Source: Ruminococcus sp.
GTDB lineage: Bacteria > Bacillota > Clostridia > Oscillospirales > Ruminococcaceae
DNA length: 13,590 nucleotides
Assembly: GCA_017622635.1 (NCBI GenBank)
Contig: JAGAQS010000159.1
Span: 1-13,590 of the forward strand
Direction of reading: 5' to 3'
The position numbers and the translations under genes are program-made. Shown here in pieces: positions 6,863 to 13,590 of this stretch (within the stretch, counting starts at the first letter, position 1; each line of letters opens with the position of its first letter). Below the pieces are notes generated by a model that worked only from the letters and a program-made list of their open reading frames with translations, was not told the origin of the DNA and did no database searches.

Positions 6863-7630
6863 ATGAATAAAAAGTTAAAAAGAATGTTAGCGACTGTTTC
6901 GGCAGTAGCTATGTGTGCGGTTTCGGTTGTTTCAACTGGTGCAGGTGCGAAATATGTATATACAGATAAAGAAATTACATCTTATACCACTTCATTTATT
7001 GCTCTTGGACGTAACTATCATTTATGTCAGGAACTTATTGATTATTATGCCGATACTGAATACAGTGATTCTTATGGAAGAATATATATATGTGATGAAC
7101 CTCTTCGTATTAATTCAGAGGGTAAAGAATATTATCTGCCTGCCATGAGTACTGAAACAGGTTCGGACAGTGCAAGTATATTGGAATTGGCAACATATAC
7201 AGTAAACAATGAAGAAGAACTTTTAACAGTTCAGAATATTTTATCACAGTATGATATTGAATATGAATATAACGACGAATATAAAAATTCTGTTCATGTC
7301 TTAAATCAGCCTTATACAAAAGAATTTTTTGAGGCAATACAAAAAATAAAAGACGAAACAAGTCTTATATTACAAGGCGTTAAAGAGTTATCGCCGATTA
7401 CTGTCACAGACGTTGTAAACGAAATCGAGCCTACCCTTTCGGGCGACACGGACTGTGACGGCAAAGTAAACATCAATGATGCAGTATTTGTTATGCAGTC
7501 AATAGCAAATCCCGACAAGTATCAGCTTTCCGAACAGGGCAAGGCAAACGCCGATATAGACGGTAACGGCTTAACCCTCAGTGATGCTGTTACGATACAG
7601 GAAATGGCAGCAAGCCACCTCTACGACTGA
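6863..7630 (+). CDS. Secreted protein with C-terminal type I dockerin
   Basis: Exported protein likely to dock onto a cohesin-bearing scaffold, as in the cellulosomes and amylosomes of ruminococci. Seen: a signal peptide (MNKKLKR, hydrophobic core, probable cleavage after GAGA at residue 29), an unrecognised region at about 30-190 rich in Tyr, Asp and Glu, and a dockerin at about 193-255. The first calcium loop is canonical, DTDCDGKVNIND (195-206), with Asp at positions 1, 3, 5 and 12. The second, DIDGNGLTLSD (231-241), is one residue shorter than the usual 12. The middle region has no glycoside hydrolase, binding-module or serpin motif that I recognise, so the cargo function is unknown. It is a single-gene transcript with its own promoter and terminator. 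Confidence 0.88.
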   Translation: MNKKLKRMLATVSAVAMCAVSVVSTGAGAKYVYTDKEITSYTTSFIALGRNYHLCQELIDYYADTEYSDSYGRIYICDEPLRINSEGKEYYLPAMSTETGSDSASILELATYTVNNEEELLTVQNILSQYDIEYEYNDEYKNSVHVLNQPYTKEFFEAIQKIKDETSLILQGVKELSPITVTDVVNEIEPTLSGDTDCDGKVNINDAVFVMQSIANPDKYQLSEQGKANADIDGNGLTLSDAVTIQEMAASHLYD

Positions 7631-7639
7631 ATATAATTC

Positions 7640-7674
7640 AAAGGACGTACTTCGGTGCGTCCTTTTGTTTTTTT
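7640..7674 (+). terminator. Rho-independent terminator with UUCG tetraloop
   Basis: AAAGGACGTAC (7640-7650), loop TTCG, then GTGCGTCCTTT (7655-7665) with one G-T pair, followed by a T-run to 7674. The loop is the very stable C(UUCG)G type. It lies ten bases past the dockerin gene. Confidence 0.93.
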
Positions 7675-7689
7675 CACGGTCAAATACGC

Positions 7690-7718
7690 TTGACAATTCC
7701 GTACTTATATATTATAAT
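7690..7718 (+). promoter_or_regulatory. Perfect consensus sigma-A promoter for greA-lysS
   Basis: TTGACA (7690-7695), 17-base spacer, TATAAT (7713-7718). The start point would lie near 7725, about 45 bases before greA. Confidence 0.88.
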
Positions 7719-7769
7719 AATAAGTAACGCATTTGCGGTATAAATATAATTATTAAGGAGTGCAATTAC

Positions 7770-8234
7770 ATGGCTGTAAAAAAAATGTCCCGTGAAAGCT
7801 ACAACAAACTTGTTGCAGAGCTTGACGACCTTAAAATCAATAGACGTAAAGAAGTTGCCGAAAGACTGAAAGTAGCACGTTCTTACGGAGACCTCTCCGA
7901 AAACGCCGAATACGACGAAGCAAAAAATGAGCAGGCTATTCTTGAAGCTCAGATTGCAGAATTGCAGTATACTATAGATAATGCCGAAATTATCGAAAAC
8001 GCATCAACAGATGAAGTCGGCATGAGTTCAAAAATCACAATAAAACGTCTTGATACAGGAAAAATCGAAACTTTTACAATCGTAGGTACTAACCACGCAA
8101 ACGTAAGAGAGGGCAAGATTTCCGACGAGTCCCCGATAGGTAAGGCAGCAATGAAGAAAAAAGTAGGGGAAGTATTTCTTGTGGACGCTCCTGCGGGAGA
8201 ACTCCGCTTTGAAGTTGTGGAAATATCAAAGTAA
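7770..8234 (+). CDS. greA: Transcription elongation factor GreA
   Basis: Rescues backtracked RNA polymerase by entering its secondary channel and stimulating cleavage of the 3' end of the nascent RNA. Seen: an N-terminal coiled-coil hairpin at about residues 1-75 with the hallmark tip GDLSENAEYDEAK; Asp41 and Glu44, which are the acidic residues that act on the polymerase magnesium, are both present. The FKBP-like globular C-terminal domain spans about 80-154, including the conserved GTNHANVREGKISDESPIG region. At 154 residues the length is close to the usual 155-160. AAGGAG nine bases before the ATG supports the start. lysS follows after 29 bases, an order common in Firmicutes. Confidence 0.97.
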   Translation: MAVKKMSRESYNKLVAELDDLKINRRKEVAERLKVARSYGDLSENAEYDEAKNEQAILEAQIAELQYTIDNAEIIENASTDEVGMSSKITIKRLDTGKIETFTIVGTNHANVREGKISDESPIGKAAMKKKVGEVFLVDAPAGELRFEVVEISK

Positions 8235-8263
8235 TAAGAGACAGAAAGGAACGTATTTTTATA

Positions 8264-9865
<1,602 letters not shown>

Positions 9866-9892
9866 TAACAACTGTTTAACAATTAATTCAAT

Positions 9893-9930
9893 AAAAAAGA
9901 CGGTAATTTAAATAAACTGCCGTCTTTTTT
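9893..9930 (+). terminator. Rho-independent terminator after lysS
   Basis: AAAAAAGACGG (9893-9903) pairs perfectly with CCGTCTTTTTT (9920-9930) around a 16-base loop, and its T-run forms the end. The GTG at 9932 of a longer frame for the next gene starts right at its base. Confidence 0.88.
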
Positions 9931-9935
9931 CGTGA

Positions 9936-9942
9936 AAAGGAG
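9936..9942 (+). promoter_or_regulatory. Ribosome binding site fixing a TTG start of the symporter
   Basis: AAAGGAG lies ten bases before the TTG at 9953. It is downstream of the GTG at 9932, ruling that earlier start out. Confidence 0.75.
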
Positions 9943-9952
9943 TGATTTATAT

Positions 9953-11365
9953 TTGGAGAGTTTCAATCATATTGTAAAGAATATTGATGACTTTGTATGG
10001 GGCATACCGCTTATACTTATTATAATATCCTGTGGAATTATGCTGACTGTAAAAACAGGTTTCATACAGATAAAAAAACTCGGTACTGCCCTTAAATTCA
10101 TGTTTAAAGACGAAGAAAACGCCAAAGGTGAAGTTTCAAGTTTTGCGGCACTGTGTACGGCATTGTCGGCAACTATCGGCACGGGAAACATAGTAGGCGT
10201 TGCTACTGCCATGAGTGTAGGCGGTGCAGGTGCTTTGTTCTGGATGGAAATAGCCGCATTTTTCGGCATGGCTACAAAATACGCTGAGGGACTTTTAGCC
10301 GTAAAATACAGGACAGTCGATAATCAGGGAAGTATTATCGGAGGACCTTTCTATTATATTGAAAACGGTCTCGGCAAAAAATGGAAATGGCTGGGAAAAC
10401 TTTTCGCACTGTTCGGACTTCTTGCCGGAATTATGGGAATAGGCACTATTACACAGATTAACGGAATAACGTCCGCCGTCAACGGTTTTTTTGACCCGAA
10501 CGCTGAAAATACCGTTGTGATTTTCGGCAATGAATATACATACACAACTATTATAGCAGGCTTTATTATAACGGTACTTGTTGCACTTATAATAATAGGT
10601 GGTATAAAACGTATCGCATCTGTTTCTGAAATAGTAGTCCCTGCAATGATTGTAATATATATAGGCTGTTGCCTGATTATAATTTTCGGTCATATCAAGG
10701 AAATACCGTCGGCTGTTGCGGAAGTTGTAAAAAGTGCGTTTGGATTCCGTTCTGTAGCAGGAGGGTTTGCGGGAATATCCGTTGTAATGCTGTCAATGCA
10801 GAAAGGTATTGCAAGGGGTATCTTCTCAAATGAAGCAGGACTCGGCTCTGCACCTATTGCGGCAGCCGCAGCACGCACAAAAGAGCCTGTACGTCAGGGA
10901 CTTGTTACAATGACGGGAACTTTTATAGATACAATAATTGTATGCACAATGACGGGTCTTGCAATTGTAATGGCAGGCAGTCACGAAAAAGAAGGTCTCG
11001 AAGGCGTTGCAATAACAACAGATGCATTCCGCTACGGACTCCCGTTCCCCGAAAAAGTCTCATCACTGTTAATTATGTTATGTTTATCTTTTTTTGCATT
11101 CACAACAATTTTAGGCTGGAATTATTATTCCGAAAGATGTCTGTCATATCTTGTCGGTTCTAAAAAGTCAACAACTGTTATTTACAGGTGGGTTTATGTA
11201 CTCGCAGTTTTTGCAGGTCCTTACCTCACTGTAGAGGCTGTATGGAATATCGCCGATATTTTCAACGGTTTAATGGCTCTCCCGAATATAATAGCACTTA
11301 TCGGACTTTCGGGAGTGGTCGCCTCCGAAACAAAAGATTATCTGAAACGCCACAAAAAAACTTGA
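9953..11365 (+). CDS. Sodium:alanine symporter family protein (AGCS)
   Basis: Polytopic membrane transporter expected to import alanine or glycine with sodium (some members use protons). Seen: about ten hydrophobic segments over 470 residues, the usual family length, with the family hallmarks GTGNIVGVATAM (about residues 76-87), FWMEIAAFFGMATKYAE (about 96-112), GIFSNEAGLGSAP in the second half and GWNYYSERCLSYL near the C-terminus. The N-terminus from MESFNHIVKNIDDFVWG matches the amphipathic start of this family. I start at TTG 9953 because the ribosome site lies at 9936-9942; the longer GTG frame (9932) would begin inside the lysS terminator. It is flanked by a terminator upstream and a new promoter at its stop codon, so it is probably a single-gene unit. 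I see no clear promoter of its own, so readthrough from lysS is possible. Confidence 0.93.
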   Translation: MESFNHIVKNIDDFVWGIPLILIIISCGIMLTVKTGFIQIKKLGTALKFMFKDEENAKGEVSSFAALCTALSATIGTGNIVGVATAMSVGGAGALFWMEIAAFFGMATKYAEGLLAVKYRTVDNQGSIIGGPFYYIENGLGKKWKWLGKLFALFGLLAGIMGIGTITQINGITSAVNGFFDPNAENTVVIFGNEYTYTTIIAGFIITVLVALIIIGGIKRIASVSEIVVPAMIVIYIGCCLIIIFGHIKEIPSAVAEVVKSAFGFRSVAGGFAGISVVMLSMQKGIARGIFSNEAGLGSAPIAAAAARTKEPVRQGLVTMTGTFIDTIIVCTMTGLAIVMAGSHEKEGLEGVAITTDAFRYGLPFPEKVSSLLIMLCLSFFAFTTILGWNYYSERCLSYLVGSKKSTTVIYRWVYVLAVFAGPYLTVEAVWNIADIFNGLMALPNIIALIGLSGVVASETKDYLKRHKKT

Positions 11366-11390
11366 CAATATAAAAATATTCTGATATAAT
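11362..11390 (+). promoter_or_regulatory. Perfect consensus sigma-A promoter overlapping the symporter stop codon
   Basis: TTGACA (11362-11367), 17-base spacer, TATAAT (11385-11390). The TGA stop of the symporter (11363-11365) lies inside the -35 box. The start point would be near 11397, about 28 bases before the next gene. Confidence 0.87.
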
Positions 11391-11424
11391 ATACTATTAT
11401 TACTTTTTACTTATCGGAGGAATT

Positions 11425-12336
11425 ATGAAAAAAGATAACAAAAACGTCCCCGAATACGACAGCGACGATGAAAAACTTGACATAAACAAAAGTGTTTTTC
11501 AGTCCGCACGTGAATTAAGAGAACAACGTAACGCCGAACTTGAACAACAGCAGATTGAAATGCAGAAACAGATAGAAATGCGTAAACGTCAGAAACAAGA
11601 GGAGTATGACAGAAAAATCCGTGAAGAACGTATAGAGCTCATGCGTCTGAAACAGGGTGTAATTGAAGAAAGCGAAACAATCCACGAAGAACACCCCGAA
11701 GAAATAAAACTTTCTTTCTGGAAAAAAATAACAAACTTTTTCTACCACAACAAATGGTGGCTTTTCCTTGTTATATTCTTCGTGGCACTTGCAAGTTACC
11801 TGATGTATACTCTTATTATGCGTCCACGTCCCGACATGATTGTTTTAGTACTCTGCGATAACGAGGCTATAGGTAACTCTGTACAGTTTGAAGATTATAT
11901 TGAAACTTTCATAGAAGATTACAACGGCAACGGTGAAATAAAAGTTTCCGCATATTATATCCCCTACTCCGACAACGCTTATACCAACTACCAGACAGGC
12001 AACGAAACTAAACTGACTACCGAAATGCAGTCTGCCGAAGCCATGATAGTTGTAGGCGGTTCAAATATAAACCCCGTAATTGACCCCGAAAATACACTTG
12101 TTGATCTGTCTGAAATCTACCCCGACAACGTTCAGGTCAGAAGTTACGGCTTTTTCCTGAAAAATACAGATTTTGCGGAACGTATAGGCATAGCCGAAGA
12201 AGATGTGACAGGTGATTTGTATATAGGTATCAGAAAACCCCGAAATCTCCTTTATTCCGACGAAGAAGAAATGCAGGCAACTTATGACAGGGATTTCCCC
12301 GTACTTGATAAAATAATAGAAGATTTATCAAAATAA
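11425..12336 (+). CDS. Single-pass membrane protein with N-terminal charged coiled coil, unknown function
   Basis: I do not recognise a family. Seen: an acidic N-terminus (EYDSDDEKLD), a highly charged Gln/Glu/Arg/Lys-rich coiled coil at about residues 26-80, the interface stretch FWKKITNFFYHNKWW, one membrane segment at about 111-132 and an extracytoplasmic domain of about 170 residues. The outer domain begins RPRPDMIVLVLCDNEAIG and contains SAEAMIVVGGSNINP, an alternating alpha/beta pattern. By the positive-inside rule the coiled coil is cytoplasmic. GGAGG four bases before the ATG and a perfect promoter (11362-11390) support the start, and a strong terminator follows the stop. It is a stand-alone unit, so context gives little; a structural or stress-envelope role is possible but unsupported. 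Confidence 0.85.
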   Translation: MKKDNKNVPEYDSDDEKLDINKSVFQSARELREQRNAELEQQQIEMQKQIEMRKRQKQEEYDRKIREERIELMRLKQGVIEESETIHEEHPEEIKLSFWKKITNFFYHNKWWLFLVIFFVALASYLMYTLIMRPRPDMIVLVLCDNEAIGNSVQFEDYIETFIEDYNGNGEIKVSAYYIPYSDNAYTNYQTGNETKLTTEMQSAEAMIVVGGSNINPVIDPENTLVDLSEIYPDNVQVRSYGFFLKNTDFAERIGIAEEDVTGDLYIGIRKPRNLLYSDEEEMQATYDRDFPVLDKIIEDLSK

Positions 12337-12343
12337 CACAAAA

Positions 12344-12378
12344 AACTGCTGTACTGAAAAAGTACAGCAGTTGCTTTT
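12344..12378. terminator. Bidirectional rho-independent terminator between convergent genes
   Basis: AACTGCTGTACT (12344-12355) pairs perfectly with AGTACAGCAGTT (12361-12372) around GAAAA. T-run at 12374-12378 on the plus strand, and an A-run at 12341-12345 that serves as a T-run for the minus strand. It lies between the plus-strand membrane protein gene and the minus-strand transferase gene. Confidence 0.92.
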
Positions 12379-13133
12379 TATAGATACAATTCACAAAACA
12401 GCTTTTTCCATTCACAGTAAAGCTTTATATCGTCATCACAAGGATTTTCACCGTTATTCAGTGCGGTATATATACGCTGTCCCGCTTTTGCACCGTCAGC
12501 GGAAATATTTTTCTTACGTTCGGAAATACACCATTCCCCACACTCCGCAATACACGACACAACAGGCATATTTCCGTCAGCGTCTGTAATTGATTTTTCA
12601 CTGTCATTAACGGGAATTTCCGTTATATTCAGATTCATGAAAGGCGGTAACAGGATTTCGGCTTCTTCCGATTTTGTGTAAACATCAAGTACTTCCGACA
12701 TTGAAATACATGACGTTCCGACAGGAATTACAAACTTCATAAGGGTAATGCCTTTTCTGTCCCGATACTCTTTCAGAAATCCAGACGTTGACGTTGACGT
12801 GAATGAAACTGTTTTTTCCGACTGTTTTATAAAAGCGTAATCCGAAAAACGTTCCACACGGTAAGCAGAAACATTACTTTCCGCACGGCATTTACAAAAA
12901 GCCGAAAACATATTGTCATAAAAATCAAGCAGTCTGTCAATATCGTCCAGTATTGCAGGATTCAGAAATTTACCCTCTGATGCCCGTGCTTTTTCGGTAC
13001 AGATACCGTCGTAAAAAAGTGAATTAAGTACAAGATATGCTTTTTGTTCGTCCCAGAAAACATTATCCCCCGAAATGTCACCCGTATAATATTTTAGGGC
13101 GGATTTTTCCCTGTTATTTAAGTACTGATTCAT
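12378..13133 (-). CDS. Probable mono-ADP-ribosyltransferase, R-S-E class, cytoplasmic
   Basis: Predicted to transfer ADP-ribose from NAD to a protein or small molecule, probably on arginine given the E-x-E motif. Seen in 251 residues: an N-terminal helical part with the family-like KYYTGD, NSLFYDG and ILDDIDRLLDFYDNMF; the first strand with Arg92 (AYRVERF); the STS motif FTSTSTSGF (Ser113-Thr114-Ser115); and the catalytic loop and strand SEEAEILLPPF with Glu157 and Glu159, followed by MNLNITEI. The order and spacing match ARTC/exoenzyme-type transferases. This is my motif reading, not a search. A C-terminal extension carries Cys194, Cys198 and Cys202. No signal peptide, membrane segment or toxin delivery domain. 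ATG 13133 overlaps the phosphofructokinase stop by 20 bases without a near ribosome site, suggesting translational coupling; a longer GTG form (13184) is possible. Confidence 0.72.
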   Translation of the reverse strand: MNQYLNNREKSALKYYTGDISGDNVFWDEQKAYLVLNSLFYDGICTEKARASEGKFLNPAILDDIDRLLDFYDNMFSAFCKCRAESNVSAYRVERFSDYAFIKQSEKTVSFTSTSTSGFLKEYRDRKGITLMKFVIPVGTSCISMSEVLDVYTKSEEAEILLPPFMNLNITEIPVNDSEKSITDADGNMPVVSCIAECGEWCISERKKNISADGAKAGQRIYTALNNGENPCDDDIKLYCEWKKLFCELYL

Positions 13134-13590
13134 GAATAGCGAAATGTTTCGGTATTCCCTGCGACATGATGGGATTAAGCTCACCCTGTATCAACGGCAG
13201 GAAATAAGGCAGTGCAAAATCTCTGATATTGTTTCCGGCAGAATTTATATATTCTTTCGGGAGTTTCTTCTCATTGTTTGCGATTTCATAAGCGTCAGCC
13301 GTTTCGATAACCACAGTATACGGCATATCCGAAACTCTGCGGAATACCATTACTTTACCCGTTTCACCCCTCAACGCATATCTTACACCTGCCGCACCTA
13401 TACTTTCAGCTTCGTCAATATCGGTTTTTGAGGCAAGGTGTGAAGAACATCTCTGCATTACATTAAGTTCAATCGAACGTACTTTACAGCCGATTTCCTT
13501 TCTGACAATATCTTCAAGATACTTGCCTATTCCCGACAGGTATTTGTGACCGAAATTGTCAACAACACCCGACTGTACACCCTCGGGAAC
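13114..13590 (-). CDS. pfp: 6-phosphofructokinase, probably pyrophosphate-dependent; C-terminal part (5' end outside window)
   Basis: Phosphorylates fructose 6-phosphate to fructose 1,6-bisphosphate in glycolysis; the reversible pyrophosphate-dependent type is common in anaerobic clostridia. The frame is open from the window edge to the TAA at 13114, giving the last 158 residues. Seen: the opening VPEGVQSG, a family-like substrate-binding stretch around KVRSIELNVMQRCSSHLASKTD, then AESIGAAGVRYALRGETGKVMVFRR, and a C-terminal tail with YFLPLIQGE. This fits the mixed-substrate or PPi-type group III enzymes of about 410-420 residues. The residues that separate ATP from pyrophosphate use lie outside the window, so the donor is inferred. 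The final 20 bases overlap the start of the transferase gene, so both are likely on one mRNA. Confidence 0.87.
   Translation of the reverse strand, partial: VPEGVQSGVVDNFGHKYLSGIGKYLEDIVRKEIGCKVRSIELNVMQRCSSHLASKTDIDEAESIGAAGVRYALRGETGKVMVFRRVSDMPYTVVIETADAYEIANNEKKLPKEYINSAGNNIRDFALPYFLPLIQGELNPIMSQGIPKHFAIHESVLK

Noticed and set aside
9932..9952. GTG start of the symporter giving seven extra residues
   Set aside because: It lies at the foot of the lysS terminator and upstream of the ribosome site at 9936-9942; TTG at 9953 has correct spacing.
13134..13184. Longer GTG-initiated form of the transferase
   Set aside because: No ribosome site before it, deeper overlap with the phosphofructokinase gene, and the added residues show no family feature; kept only as an alternative.

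Overview
The window is AT-rich bacterial DNA with strong AGGAGG-type ribosome sites and consensus sigma-A promoters. It probably comes from a gut Firmicute of the Ruminococcaceae/Oscillospiraceae (Ruminococcus-like). This rests on a secreted protein with a type I dockerin, a BspA-like 23-residue leucine-rich repeat protein, a greA-lysS pair, a sodium:alanine symporter and the tail of a pyrophosphate-type phosphofructokinase. No rRNA, tRNA, CRISPR array or transposase was seen.

Layout. (1) 2-5632, plus strand: a tightly packed operon with a membrane diguanylate cyclase (possibly cut at its 5' end by the window edge), a membrane protein built like a YesM sensor kinase but lacking the catalytic residues, an extracellular solute-binding lipoprotein without a visible permease, and a leucine-rich repeat protein without a signal peptide. 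It ends at a bidirectional terminator (about 5633-5669). (2) 5671-6655: a small regulatory island with a 59-residue protein and a 62-residue XRE regulator on the minus strand, divergent from a 129-residue XRE-like regulator on the plus strand. The 185-base gap between them holds a perfect promoter, a palindrome over its start site, three direct repeats at an exact 32-base period and a 13-base inverted repeat. (3) 6863-7630: a dockerin-bearing secreted protein with its own consensus promoter and UUCG-loop terminator. (4) 7770-9865: greA followed by lysS; lysS carries an in-frame TAA exactly between its anticodon-binding and catalytic domains. (5) 9953-11365: a sodium:alanine symporter starting at TTG. 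(6) 11425-12336: a single-pass membrane protein with a charged coiled coil. (7) 12378-13590, minus strand: the 3' part of a phosphofructokinase gene overlapping a gene for a probable mono-ADP-ribosyltransferase of the R-S-E class.

How they may work together. The first operon looks like a signalling chain in which a ligand-binding lipoprotein and a non-catalytic receptor could control c-di-GMP synthesis. The divergent XRE pair looks like a small self-regulated switch. The most novel candidates are the cytoplasmic ADP-ribosyltransferase coupled to a glycolytic gene, the cyclase/pseudokinase/lipoprotein operon, and the split lysS. All functional links are inference from sequence motifs and gene order.
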